Below, piece after piece: positions 52,505 through 62,221 of a stretch of DNA of 64,000 nt; position 1 is the first letter of the stretch; the number at the start of each line of letters is the position of its first letter. The stretch comes from JBEKHT01 sp050012135. Its GTDB lineage: Bacteria; Chloroflexota; Anaerolineae; Anaerolineales; RBG-16-64-43. The stretch is taken from contig JBEKHT010000007.1 of assembly GCA_050012135.1 (NCBI GenBank), positions 1-64,000 on the forward strand, read 5' to 3'. Both the position numbers and the translations under genes were made by a program. Below the pieces are notes generated by a model. That model saw nothing but the letters and a program-made list of their open reading frames with translations. It had not been told where the DNA came from and did not search any database.

Positions 52505-53194
52505 CCCTGCTCCTCCGGCCGGAGGGCATTCTGGGATTCCGTCCCGCGATGCGAGATGCTTTTCGCCGCCTGTGACGAGGTGATCGGTCGTTGAGCATGG
52601 GGCGGATTCAATTTCTCTCGGGAACCCGGCCACAGCCACCCGGTCGAGACGCTTTTCAGAGAGAAGGGCCTTTCGTATCCTTGTGCAATTCGTTTGCGAT
52701 TCCTGGGTCCCGATCGGGCCTCTCTTGCCGAAGTGGCCCTCGAGAAGGGTGACATCCGGGGTTTCTTGCCGCTCTCCAGGAAAGGCAAGTCGCGCTCGGT
52801 GAGGGTCGCCGGCAACGGCACTTGGCTGCCGAGGACTTGGCCAATGGGCCGGGAGACGGACATGGGCCAGCACGGACCCTTGCCCATGCCGGGTGCCGAG
52901 CTCAAACCCAGTCCTGGATCCGCCCTCGCGGATCTCCTCGGTGCGGACCCCACCCGTCGGCGCCCCCTGTCGCGCAAGTGTCCTCTTGACGAGGGCGGTC
53001 TGGCCAGATCCGGGCTTGCCGATGGGTGGGCATGGTCGTGTCGCCCCGGGGAGCGAGAGCCCTTCCTGCCCAGGCACGATCCGTTGCGCAAGCAAGAGCG
53101 AGGTACCGCTTGACAGCAGGGCCCCTGTCCGTAAAATGATTCAGAACGGGCGGAGGAAGACTTCGATCCCTTCGTTTGATCGGCGGGCTGGCCC
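52505..53194. other. Intergenic region
   Basis: About 690 bp. A 139-codon plus-strand frame (52694-53113) is rejected: its composition is low-complexity and no binding site is present. Nothing else is recognised. Confidence 0.4.
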
Positions 53195-53887
53195 ATGAGC
53201 AACCCCATCGAACAGCGCCTGCGGAATGCGCGTGAAGCTTGGGACCAATCCCTCCGGCGGCCAATTCTCGACTTGCGGCGTTCGCTGCAGGAAAAGGGAG
53301 CCGAACGCGTCGCGCACCAGGCGGGAGCGGAATTGCAGGGAGGGCAGATCCAGCTGACGCATTTTGGAGCCCGATTTGTTCTGGAGCTTCCGGAATATGC
53401 TCCGCCGGAGGGGACTGAAATCCCAACAGCGACGCAGGCCCTGCTGCTCTATTATCTGGCAACCGCCGACGGTGCGCCTCTGAGCGAAAGATGGGTCGGG
53501 TTCCGTGAATTGCCGGGAGGCAGCTTCTACCATGAGGCCTTTCAAGGGTATGCGGGGAACCGCCTGGCGACTTTCTTCGGGATAGCCCTTCCGGTCTTCG
53601 AGCTAGCCTGCCGAACGCTAGGAGGCGAGAGGTCGAGTTTCGCGGAGACAGCCTTCCGCTTCCAGGCCTTTCCTCGGTTGCCGCTTCTCGCGGCGGTCTG
53701 GGCGGGGGATGAGGAGTTCGCGCCGCGAGGGGCGATCCTTTTTGACTCAACGGCGTGCCACTACCTTCCCCTGGATGCCTGCGCGATCGTAGGATCCTCC
53801 CTGGTCCAGCGGTTGATCCGGGCGGGGGAGCAGCTGGGGAAGAAGCCGTCCTCGACTTCCACAACCCCTCTCACCGCGATGGAATGA
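53195..53887 (+). CDS. DUF3786 domain protein
   Basis: A 230-aa protein that matches DUF3786. Characteristic segments are LLLYYLATADGAPLSERWV, GFRELPGGSFYHEAF, FPRLPLLAAVWAGDEEF and AILFDSTACHYLPLDACAIV. Members occur in anaerobes and are sometimes linked to corrinoid proteins; the function is unknown. It shows no membrane segment. The ATG at 53195 gives the family N-terminus. Confidence 0.85.
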   Translation: MSNPIEQRLRNAREAWDQSLRRPILDLRRSLQEKGAERVAHQAGAELQGGQIQLTHFGARFVLELPEYAPPEGTEIPTATQALLLYYLATADGAPLSERWVGFRELPGGSFYHEAFQGYAGNRLATFFGIALPVFELACRTLGGERSSFAETAFRFQAFPRLPLLAAVWAGDEEFAPRGAILFDSTACHYLPLDACAIVGSSLVQRLIRAGEQLGKKPSSTSTTPLTAME

Positions 53888-54008
53888 GCGGAGGCTTGGA
53901 GGGGGCCGCCCCGGCGAGGCCTGATCGAGATAGAGTCCCTTTGGACAGGGCCGATCGTTTCGCCGCCGTGAGCGGGAAGGCGGCCTCGATCTGACCCGGG
54001 AGAGCCCC

Positions 54009-54857
54009 GTGCAGAGATTGGGATCGTACCTGGCGAAACTTTCCTCGCGGTCGGCACTGCTCATCAGCCTGGGGCTTGTGCTCGGTGTCGGCATCCTGGA
54101 CTATCTTCTCATTCCGGCGCTGAGCCTGAGCTTTTTCTACCTGATTCCCATTTCGACCGCGGCGTGGTATTCAGGCCGGCGTGCCGCGATCGGTCTCTCG
54201 ATCCTCAGCGGCATGGTGGCGGGATTGGAGGATGTGTATCCGCTTCAGGGAGCTACCAGCACGCCGTTCGTCCTTGTCTGGGCGACGACCAGTCGGTTGG
54301 CCTTTTTCCTCGTGGTGGCACTGCTCGTAGCTTCCTTGCGCAATGCCTTGGATCGGGAAAGGGTCCTGGCCCGCACGGACTATCTCACCGGCCTTGGGAA
54401 TGCCCGTTCCTTTTTCGAGAGTGCCTCCCTGGAGCTGGACCGGGCCCGGCGTTACGGTCGGCCCATCAGCGTTATGTACGTGGACCTGGACGATTTCAAA
54501 GTGATCAACGACGAACTGGGCCACGTTGCCGGGGACGAAGTGCTGCGCCTCACCGGGGCCGTCCTGCGCGGCCATCTGCGCTCCACGGACCTGGTGGGCC
54601 GGCTGGGAGGGGACGAGTTTGCGATCCTGATGCCGGAGACAGGCTTTGAGGGAGCTGGCAGTGCGGCGGCCAAGGTGCGGGCGGCGCTGCGCCAGGAGTT
54701 GGCTCGGCAGGGATGGTCACTCACGATCAGCGTAGGCGTGCTGACCTGTGAAGAGATGCCGGCCAGCGTGGAGCGATTGATCGGTCAGGTCGACAGCTTG
54801 ATGTACGCCGTGAAACGCTCGGGCAAGGATGGCATCCTGCAAAAGCGATCGGCCTAG
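54009..54857 (+). CDS. Membrane diguanylate cyclase (GGDEF)
   Basis: A 282-aa protein with about four N-terminal helices (14-110) and a GGDEF domain (about 120-280). The active site GGDEF (200-204) is intact, and RSTD (191-194), five residues before it, is the product-inhibition I-site. It should make cyclic di-GMP in response to a membrane or ligand signal. The start is GTG at 54009, with GGGAGAG upstream. Confidence 0.92.
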   Translation: MQRLGSYLAKLSSRSALLISLGLVLGVGILDYLLIPALSLSFFYLIPISTAAWYSGRRAAIGLSILSGMVAGLEDVYPLQGATSTPFVLVWATTSRLAFFLVVALLVASLRNALDRERVLARTDYLTGLGNARSFFESASLELDRARRYGRPISVMYVDLDDFKVINDELGHVAGDEVLRLTGAVLRGHLRSTDLVGRLGGDEFAILMPETGFEGAGSAAAKVRAALRQELARQGWSLTISVGVLTCEEMPASVERLIGQVDSLMYAVKRSGKDGILQKRSA

Positions 54858-54941
54858 GCTCGGGGCCGTGACAGGAAGGCCGGAAGGCGGGGATCTCAAC
54901 CCGCGGGCAGGAACCAACCCGGTGAAATCGACGAGGCGAAA

Positions 54942-56051
54942 ATGACTCGACTGCAGGAGCGGTTCGCTCAAGCGGTGCCGCGCGACGGCGCACTTCGCAA
55001 TCTGCGCATCACTCTGCTCAGCTTTGCGGCGTCGGTTGCATTGACTCGTCTTTTCCTCTACCTCAGCGGGTATCCGCAAATCGGGAACCAGACCCTTCAC
55101 ATCTCGCACCTGCTCTGGGGCGGGCTGCTTCTCTTCATCGCCCCTCTGCTGATGATGATGTACGCAAACAACTCGGTCTTCGCGGTGGGAGGTCTGCTGA
55201 CCGGGATCGGCATCGACCTCTTTATCGATGAGGTCGGCAAGTTCATCACGCGCACAAACGACTATTTCTTTCCCGCGGCCGCTCCGATTGTCTACGCCGT
55301 CTTCCTCCTGGTGGTGCTCCTGTACATCGAATTCCGACGAACTTCGGCTCCGGATGCACGCAAGGCGATGTACTAGGCCCTGGAGCGCCTGCAGGAATTC
55401 GTCGATCGGGATCTGGCCCCGTCCGAACTGGAGGGCCTCAAGGCGGACTTGGAGCGGGCCGCGGGAGAAGAAGGCCGGGAAGACCTGCGCCTTCTCTGCC
55501 GGATGCTGCTGGGTTTTCTCACCTCCGGAGCGGTGTCGAGCGAGCCGCCCCGCCTGAACTTCTGGAAGCGACTGGAGATATCCTTGGCGAAGTTCGAACT
55601 GGCCCACGGGGGGCGTCCTCGTCAGCGGGCCCTGCTGGTGGGCGGGACGGCAGCCCTGGGAACCTACGCGGTTTTCCAGCTGGCCCAGTTTCTACTTGCC
55701 CTGCGCTCTCCAGCGCTTGCGGGTCAGACCCTTCAGGAGCTGGTGAGGACGGGCCGGGTGGCGAGCAGCGCCGGCCTGGCTTGGTTTTCGGGGAGCGTCG
55801 GGCTCGAGGGTGCGACCGGAATCCTGCTTGTGCTGGCCGCCCTGCTCATGCTGTTCGGGAAGGAGAATTCCGGAACGGGTCTGGCGTACCTGGGACTCTT
55901 GCTCGCCTTCACAGCCGTGAATCTCCTGGCTTTTTACTTCGAGCAATTCTCAACGATCCTTCCCGCGACGATTGAATTCATCCTGCTCTTAGGGGTACTG
56001 CACTACCGTAAGCTCTATTTGTCGGGAAGCCTGATCGCCGCCGGAGCTTGA
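54942..56051 (+). pseudogene. Membrane protein gene split by an in-frame TAG
   Basis: The first 144 codons encode three to four helices and end at TAG (55374-55376). The same frame continues without other stops for 224 codons: ALERLQEFVDRDLAPSEL..., a soluble helical stretch, then four helices ending YRKLYLSGSLIAAGA. No ribosome binding site is obvious at the internal ATG (55449), and the coding character is continuous across the stop. It is therefore one gene with a nonsense codon, unless the stop is suppressed or a sequence error. The function is unknown; neither half matches a family I know. Confidence 0.7.
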
Positions 56052-56200
56052 CCGGCGCGGTGCAGCGGTGGCCCGCGTTGGATTTGGGCAGGGCGGTCGA
56101 GCTTCCTGGGAGAGGGTGTGCGCAGGATCGCTCGTGCGGGCCTTCGCTACGGTTTCTCCCTTCCGTCCCGCGGCGGGGGCACGTGTCCCGGAGGTTCCGG

Positions 56201-56962
56201 ATGCAGGATAGTCTTCGCGCGCGCCTCTTGAGTCGGGCACTAAAGAATCTCACGCGCGCGGCTTGCCAGGTGGATGATCGCGCTCTGATGCGCATCCCTG
56301 CCAAGGGACCCTTGATCCTGGTCTCCAATCACATCAACTTCCTGGAGGTCCCTCTAATCTACACTCACCTGCTGCCCCGCCCGATTGCGGGCTTTGCCAA
56401 GGCCGAACATTGGAGGAACCCCCCGATGCGGTTTCTGTTTGAGACCTTCGGGGCCATCCCCCTCCGCCGGGGAGAGGCCGACCCCACCGCCATCGAGCTG
56501 GCTCTTGCGGCTTTGAGGGAGGGATGGATTTTTGCAATGGCGCCGGAGGGGACCCGAAGCGGCCATGGGCGGTTGCAGCGGGGGCGACCCGGGGTCGTGT
56601 TGCTGGCAGCGCGATCGGGTGCGCCGATCCAGCCCATGGCGCACTATGGCGGCGAGGCGATCTGGCGGAATCTCTCCCGCTTCAGGCGAACTGAGTTTCA
56701 TATTGTTGTCGGGAACCCATTCTTCCTCTCCGAGCCCTGGGAAAAGGCTGCGCGTGAAGTTCGCCAGGCAATCGCAGATGAAATCATGTATCAGCTCGCT
56801 GCCCTTCTGCCCCCCTCCTACCGCGGGAGGTACGCTGATCTGGACAAGGCCACGGAGCGATATTTGCTTTTCCCCGAAGGATCGGTAAGCAACCTGCAAC
56901 AAGCCGGTCGGCCGCTGGCCACGGCGGCGGCTGGCCCCGCTCGCGCGGTTTCTGCCCCGTAG
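56201..56962 (+). CDS. 1-acyl-sn-glycerol-3-phosphate acyltransferase-like (PlsC)
   Basis: A 253-aa PlsC-family acyltransferase that adds the second acyl chain in phospholipid synthesis. NHINFLEVP is block I, where the usual HX4D reads HX4E; PLRRGE is block II; EGTRS is block III. The Asp-to-Glu change in the catalytic pair is unusual, so activity needs checking. GGAGG 6 nt before the ATG at 56201 decides the start; the longer frame from 56048 overlaps the upstream gene. Confidence 0.88.
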   Translation: MQDSLRARLLSRALKNLTRAACQVDDRALMRIPAKGPLILVSNHINFLEVPLIYTHLLPRPIAGFAKAEHWRNPPMRFLFETFGAIPLRRGEADPTAIELALAALREGWIFAMAPEGTRSGHGRLQRGRPGVVLLAARSGAPIQPMAHYGGEAIWRNLSRFRRTEFHIVVGNPFFLSEPWEKAAREVRQAIADEIMYQLAALLPPSYRGRYADLDKATERYLLFPEGSVSNLQQAGRPLATAAAGPARAVSAP

Positions 56963-57101
56963 CCACAAGCCAGGGCTGGGGGAGCACGGCCACCTCTGAT
57001 GCCTTGATCAGGCCAATTCTGACTTTGCCCACACCGCTTTCCGATCGAAGCCAGCCCGCCAGGCGGCTTGCCCTTTTCCTCAGTTCCTGTTAATATATAA
57101 A

Positions 57102-57115
57102 ACCGACCAGTCGGT
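57102..57115 (+). promoter_or_regulatory. TetR-type operator
   Basis: ACCGAC and GTCGGT with a 2-bp centre, in an A/T-rich flank just before the tetR-like gene. This is the classic half-site of many TetR regulators. It probably overlaps the promoter and allows autorepression of the three-gene operon. Confidence 0.75.
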
Positions 57116-57135
57116 ATTATTATAGGGCAGCAGAA

Positions 57136-57765
57136 ATGCCTCAAAAGAGAGGGCTTCAAACCCGGGGAAGGATTCTCCAGGCAGCGATTGACGCCTTTTC
57201 ACGGGATGGGTACGACGCGACGGGCGTGGCGGAAATCTGCGCGGCTGCCGGGGTGAGCAAGGGGGCTTTCTACCATCATTTCACGAGCAAGCAGCAAGTC
57301 TTCCTCAAACTTGTCGAGGAGTGGCTTTCGGGCTTGGACCAGCAGATCCTGGCGCTGGCCGCCTCGGCGGAGGATGTCCCCCAGGCCCTGCGGCGAACCG
57401 CTGGGATTGCCCCCGCGGTGTTTGCGGAGGCGCGGGGACGGGTGCCCCTTTTTCTCGAGTTCTGGAGGCAGGCCAGCCGCGACCCCCAGGTGTGGCAGGC
57501 CACCATCGCTCCCTATCGCCGCTACACCGAGTACTTTGCCGCGCTGATCAGCCGAGGGATCGAGGAGGGCTCGCTGCGCAAGATGCGCCCCGAAGTTGGA
57601 GCGCGCATCTTGGTCTCGCTGGCAGTGGGGCTTCTGCTGCAAGGGGCCCTCGACCCAAAGGGGGCCGACTGGGGGAGCATGGCAGGAGAGGGGGTCAGTT
57701 TGCTTCTCGAAGGAATGGGCGCAGATTCAAATTCGGAACGGAGGTCAGCGCAGGCGCGCGAATGA
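57136..57765 (+). CDS. TetR family transcriptional regulator
   Basis: A 209-aa regulator. The N-terminal helix-turn-helix is clear (RGRILQAAIDAFSRDGYDAT, then VSKGAFYHHF). The C-terminal domain, about 60-200, would bind a small ligand. It overlaps the next gene by ATGA and has a palindromic operator 21 bp upstream, so it likely represses itself and the two downstream SDR genes. The ligand is unknown. Confidence 0.92.
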   Translation: MPQKRGLQTRGRILQAAIDAFSRDGYDATGVAEICAAAGVSKGAFYHHFTSKQQVFLKLVEEWLSGLDQQILALAASAEDVPQALRRTAGIAPAVFAEARGRVPLFLEFWRQASRDPQVWQATIAPYRRYTEYFAALISRGIEEGSLRKMRPEVGARILVSLAVGLLLQGALDPKGADWGSMAGEGVSLLLEGMGADSNSERRSAQARE

Positions 57766-58772
57766 ACAAGATTCTGGTCACCGGAGCGGGGGGCCATATC
57801 GGCAATGTCCTGGTGCGAGAGCTGCTTGCCCAAGGAGAGACGGTCCGGGCGTTCCTTCTTCCATCGGAAGATCCTTCGCCCCTGAAAGGGCTGGACGTCG
57901 AGATCCTGCAAGGCGATGTGCTGGACATCGAGTCTCTGCGCCGCGCCCTGCAAGGCGTAGGGGTCGTTTATCACTTGGCTGGCGTGGTAACCATCTTGCC
58001 GAGGCAATGGGACCTGCTTGAGCGGGTCAACATCGAAGGGACCCGGAACGTCCTTCGCGCTTCCCAGGAGGCCGGTGTTCGGCGATTCGTCTACACCTCC
58101 TCGATTCATGCGATCGCTGCCCTGCCGTCGGGTCAGACGATTGACGAGAGCCTCCCGTTCGACCCCGGGAGGACCTGGGGGGAGTACGACCGCAGCAAGG
58201 CGATGGCCTCCCTGGAGGTGAAGCGCGCAGCCGCTCAAGGGCTCGATGCGGTGCTGGTCTGCCCGACCGGTGTCATTGGACCGTATGACTTCCGCCGCTC
58301 GGAGATGGGGCAGTTTCTCCTCGACTGCGCCTCCCGGCGCCCGAAGATGTACATCGATGGGGCTTACGATTTCGTTGACGTGCGCGACGTGGCCCGAGGG
58401 CACATCCTGGCTTGCCAACGAGGCAAGCGGGGGGAGCATTACATCCTGTCCGGCGCACGGATCACGGTGCAAGAGGTTATCGAAACGGTTGAGGCGATCC
58501 TGCAGATTCGAGCGCCTCACCTGTACGTCCCGCTTTGGTTGGCGCGCTGGGCGGCCGTCTTCACCCCCGCTTACTACCGGATTACGGGGGTCAAGCCCAA
58601 GTTGACGCCCTACTCCGTCCACACGGTGACCTCCAATTGTCAGATCAGTTCGGGAAGGGCTCAGCGCGAGCTCGGTTACCGTCCCCGCGCCCTGGCCCAG
58701 TCCATCACCGATACCCTGAAGTGGTTTCTGGATCAGGGCTATCTGCGCGAGGCGGTGCTCCCTCAGCCCTGA
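57762..58772 (+). CDS. NAD-dependent epimerase/dehydratase, dihydroflavonol-reductase-like
   Basis: A 336-aa extended SDR: NAD-binding TGAGGHIGNVL at residues 7-17, VYHLAGVV, YTSSIHAI, and catalytic Tyr/Lys in EYDRSKAMA. The overall pattern resembles the dihydroflavonol reductase/HpnA group. It is coupled to tetR by ATGA and followed by another SDR, so the product probably acts on the regulator's ligand or a hydrophobic ketone/alcohol. Confidence 0.88.
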   Translation: MNKILVTGAGGHIGNVLVRELLAQGETVRAFLLPSEDPSPLKGLDVEILQGDVLDIESLRRALQGVGVVYHLAGVVTILPRQWDLLERVNIEGTRNVLRASQEAGVRRFVYTSSIHAIAALPSGQTIDESLPFDPGRTWGEYDRSKAMASLEVKRAAAQGLDAVLVCPTGVIGPYDFRRSEMGQFLLDCASRRPKMYIDGAYDFVDVRDVARGHILACQRGKRGEHYILSGARITVQEVIETVEAILQIRAPHLYVPLWLARWAAVFTPAYYRITGVKPKLTPYSVHTVTSNCQISSGRAQRELGYRPRALAQSITDTLKWFLDQGYLREAVLPQP

Positions 58773-58869
58773 AGCACCCGCGTGGCAGGCCACGGAAGAG
58801 GGCCCTGGTGGGGCTCTGTATCCGAGGGGGCTGTCAAGGTGGGTTGGATCGAGAAGGGTGGAAGGTGCT

Positions 58870-59691
58870 ATGAGCATGGGAGAACGAGTCTGGAAAGGCA
58901 AACGAGTGTTGATCACCGGTGCCTCCAGTGGAATTGGAGCGGCCACGGCCCTTCGTCTTGCACGAGAAGGATTGCGGACGATCCTGGTGGCGCGTCGAAG
59001 GGACCGCCTGGAGGACATCGCAGAGGAGATTCGCGTTCACGGAGGGGAGGTCGATATTCTTCCGGCCGATCTGCGGAGCGAAGGTCAAAGGCAGGAGCTC
59101 TTGGAAGAACTGGAGAGGCCCGAAGGCGGGGGAAAGATCGATGCGCTCATCAACTCCGCGGGCTTCGGATGGTACGGGTACGGTGCCGACATGCCTTGGG
59201 ATCTGGCCCGCCAGATGGTGCAGGTCAACGTCTCGTCCGCGGTGCAACTCACGCTTGGACTCCTGGGCCGGATGCGTGAGCGCGGAGAGGGACACGTCAT
59301 CCACGTCGGGTCCATTGCGGGGAGCATTCCAAGCCAGGGGGTCGCCCTCTACGCAGCGACCAAAGCCTTTGTGGATGCTTTCGCCACGGGGCTCTACCGG
59401 GAACTTCGGGGCACCCGCGTGCATGTCAGCGTCGTCCGACCGGGACCGGTCTCTACTGGATTCTTCCAGACCGCTTCCCGCCTTTCGGGAGGCCGCCTTC
59501 TTCCGACTTCGCGCTGGGGCATACCTCCTCAAGTGGTTGCCGAACGCATCTGGAAGCTGCTTCAACACCCGCGACGAGTTGTTTATGTCCCGGCCTCTCT
59601 TCGGATCATACCCTGGGTTGAACTTACGCTGGGCTGGTTGATGGACCGACTCGGCCCGCTTGGTCTGGAAGGAAAAGTGGACCTCGGCTAG
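58870..59691 (+). CDS. Short-chain dehydrogenase
   Basis: A 273-aa classical SDR with TGASSGIGAATAL at the N-terminus, NSAGFG, Ser in VGSIAG and YAATK as catalytic Tyr/Lys. A hydrophobic C-terminal tail (about 235-265) may touch the membrane, as in DltE/17-beta-HSD-like SDRs. It lies 97 bp after the previous SDR and is probably in the TetR-controlled operon. I chose the ATG at 58870, with GGAAGG 5 nt upstream; a GTG at 58858 is also in frame. Confidence 0.88.
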   Translation: MSMGERVWKGKRVLITGASSGIGAATALRLAREGLRTILVARRRDRLEDIAEEIRVHGGEVDILPADLRSEGQRQELLEELERPEGGGKIDALINSAGFGWYGYGADMPWDLARQMVQVNVSSAVQLTLGLLGRMRERGEGHVIHVGSIAGSIPSQGVALYAATKAFVDAFATGLYRELRGTRVHVSVVRPGPVSTGFFQTASRLSGGRLLPTSRWGIPPQVVAERIWKLLQHPRRVVYVPASLRIIPWVELTLGWLMDRLGPLGLEGKVDLG

Positions 59692-60129
59692 GAAGGGGGC
59701 CGCGCCGGGAGCTTCACAGGAGACCGGCCTCCCTTGGGGGTTCGCCGTTGAGGCTTGTGGTTTCCGCCAACTCCCGGCCGAATGCACTCGGCGAGGCAAG
59801 CGACTTGGCGCAGCGGGACCTGAGCCCGTGGCAGTTCACACTGGCGCTGGACATCTCCTGGTCAGGCGATGACTCCCCTGATCCTCTCCGCCGTACGGCT
59901 CTGCCAAGATAGCGGCAATCTTTGCGGCCGATGATCTTGACGGGAGGACTTCCGCCCGGCAGGGGAGGATCCGCGTTTCGGCCCGCCCGGGGCCACCTCT
60001 CTGCAACCCAACTGCAACGCCTCCTGCCCCAAGGTTCCGCCATAATGGAGTTGGAAGGGCCCTGCCCTGGGGGTAAGGCGCTGGGTGCCGGGGACGATGG
60101 AAAAGGGCGGGCGAGGGTGGTGAGAAACC
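59692..60129. other. Intergenic region
   Basis: About 440 bp between plus-strand genes, with no recognisable gene, RNA or repeat. Confidence 0.35.
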
Positions 60130-60957
60130 ATGTCAGGACTGGACTTGACCCTGGATTTGATGACGGCCTTGAGCCAACCCTGGCTCGGGTGGCTCCTGGT
60201 CGGTGCTGTTACCCTGCAGGCCGTTCATCAGATCTGGAGACGCTGGTCGCAAAGGCGCCTCGACCCGGATCCGCTCCTAAGTGGCACCGGGACGCGCAAC
60301 CCGATCCCGGAGCGGCCCTTGTATTCCTCCCTGGCGGCTGCCGCCCTCGAGCTCACGGTGATCTGGGCCCTAGCCTCTGGCACCAAGCTATACACGGCGG
60401 CCCTCTGGAAGGGCCCTCAGGCGAATGCGGTGCTCACCCTTTCCGATCGTGGCCTGACCGTGGCACTGGTCGCAGCGTGGACGATCCTGGTCTATTTGTG
60501 GTTCTGGGAATCCTACTTCCGGCCCAAGTCGATCACCCGGGGTCGTCTGATGGGCGAGGTGGATCACCTGTCGCCAGAGGCTTTTAGGGTATTTGTGGCG
60601 GTCCTTTTCCGCATGCGAGGGTACCAGGCCCAGGTCAACTTGCGGGATAACGGGCAAGGCGTTGACATTATCTTGGAGAACCTGCAGGGGCAGCGCGAAC
60701 TTGTGCGTTGCGAGGCCCGGGATGGTCCCTTTGGCGAGAATGCGGTTCGGGGGTTTCACGCTGCGATGTTGCGAGATCAGGCCGCTGTGGGCGGATATAT
60801 CATCACTACGGGAGAATTCACGGGACGGGCGCGGGAGTGGGCTGCCAGACGCTCCATCCGCCTGGTGGACAACCAGGACCTTCTGCGTGCGGTGCGCACG
60901 ACCCCGCGCTCCGAAATAGATCAGCCGATCCCAGCCCTCGCAACCGCAAGGTCATGA
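60130..60957 (+). CDS. Membrane protein with Mrr-like nuclease fold, active site altered
   Basis: A 275-aa protein with about three N-terminal helices (15-125) and a C-terminal Mrr/restriction-endonuclease-like domain (about 145-260). LSPEAFRVFVAVLFRMRGYQA, NGQGVDIIL (catalytic-type Asp), IITTGEFTGRAREWA and IRLVDNQDLL follow the family. The Q-x-K/E-x-K position reads VRCEAR, lacking the catalytic lysine. It probably binds but does not cut DNA. It could be a sensor or scaffold at the membrane. Confidence 0.75.
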   Translation: MSGLDLTLDLMTALSQPWLGWLLVGAVTLQAVHQIWRRWSQRRLDPDPLLSGTGTRNPIPERPLYSSLAAAALELTVIWALASGTKLYTAALWKGPQANAVLTLSDRGLTVALVAAWTILVYLWFWESYFRPKSITRGRLMGEVDHLSPEAFRVFVAVLFRMRGYQAQVNLRDNGQGVDIILENLQGQRELVRCEARDGPFGENAVRGFHAAMLRDQAAVGGYIITTGEFTGRAREWAARRSIRLVDNQDLLRAVRTTPRSEIDQPIPALATARS

Positions 60958-61328
60958 CTTCCTGGGAGTGTGAAGTACGAGGCCACCCGACCCAGCGCGG
61001 ACGGGCGGCTCGGCCTGCCCCGGCAAACCGCTTGCGTCGACCGTCGATACCCCGACCAACCGCATCCCACCGGACCGGTGGGAACCGGATGGAAACCGCT
61101 CGCCCAGGGGGCAACTCACCAGCAGGAGAACGAAAGCCTCGATCGACAAGACCTAGGCGATCTCTGAAAGTCATCCTCGCCTGACCCACCCGGGACGTGA
61201 TTCCTTCCAGGGCCGGCAAGAACCTGCTCCCGTCTTTCCAGTGATTCCTCATGACCTCCGTGCTCCTGGAGATGTACAATCGGCGGGCCGTGATACGCAG
61301 GGATGGTTTCGAGAGTTGAGCAGACTCC
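60958..61328. other. Intergenic region
   Basis: About 370 bp, empty except for the candidate promoter listed next. Confidence 0.35.
61251..61280 (+). promoter_or_regulatory. Candidate promoter of the TauE/SafE-like gene
   Basis: ATGACC (61251-61256, 4 of 6 to TTGACA) and TACAAT (61275-61280) are 18 bp apart, about 50 bp before the ATG. Confidence 0.35.
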
Positions 61329-62117
61329 ATGGCTTTGTACTTGTATCCACTTGGAGTGGGGGCGGGGTTTGCGGCGGGCTTCATCAATACGCTCGCCGGG
61401 AGCGGCTCCCTGATCACCCTCCCCCTGCTGATCTTCATGGGTCTGCCTGCCAACGTTGCGAACGGCACCAACCGCGTGGCGATCCTGTTGCAGAACTTGG
61501 TGGCGGCGGGCGGGTTCCGCCGACTGAAGCTCATGGATTGGCGCGGGGCGCTCCTCCTCGGACTGCCGGCCACGGTCGGGTCGCTGATTGGCGCTCAGAT
61601 CGCCGTGAACCTCGCTGCGGTCGTGATGCAGCGGACGATCGGAGCCCTGCTGATCATCATGCTGATTCTTGTTCTGGTCCGACCGCAGCGCTGGCTGGAG
61701 GCAAAGGGCACACCCTTCCTGGGGAGACCGGTGTGGTCATGGGTTCTGGGATTCTTCCTGATCGGGGTGTACGGAGGATTCATCCAGGTGGGTGTCGGGA
61801 TTTTCCTTTTGGCCGCCTTGGTTCTCGGCGTCGGCTACAACCTCGTGCGTGCCAATGCGGTCAAAGTGGCCATCATCCTCTTCTATATCCCCTTCGACCT
61901 ATAGGTTTTCTGGAGAAACGGACAGGTGGAATGGATGGCAGGAGCGGTGCTTGGGGTCGGCAGCATGTTCGGAGCCTGGGTGGCAACGCGCACGGCGGCC
62001 CACACTGAGAGCGTCTGGCTGTGGCGCTTGCTGGTGGCGGTTGTCGCGCTGTCAGCGGCCCAGTTGCTGGGCGCCTTTGATCTTCTCAGGCACCTCCTGC
62101 TCCGGTGGCTCGGATAG
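61329..62117 (+). pseudogene. TauE/SafE permease gene split by an in-frame TAG
   Basis: Residues 1-191 match the sulfite/sulfonate exporter family TauE/SafE (DUF81): GFAAGFINTLAGSGSLI, NGTNRVAILLQNLVA, FFLIGVYGGFIQVGVG, VRANAVKVAIILFYIP. TAG at 61902-61904 interrupts. The same frame then gives VFWRNGQVEW and GSMFGAWVATRTA, the conserved last two helices. The complete protein would have about 262 residues, the family's usual length. It is therefore a nonsense-mutated gene, or one read through or miscalled. Confidence 0.8.
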
Positions 62118-62221
62118 AAGGGAAGGGGCCAAGGGGAGAATCCGCCCCGCCCGGTAAGAACTGCATGGCCACGACTGTGGCCGCGCGATGTGGATGTGTC
62201 CACTGTGTGATGTGGTGCACA

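Noticed and set aside
52694..53113. 139-codon plus-strand frame
   Set aside because: Biased low-complexity composition and no ribosome binding site.
54942..62117. Reassignment of TAG to an amino acid
   Set aside because: Well-defined genes (rpmF, the cupin, the Cys-tail protein) end correctly in TAG.
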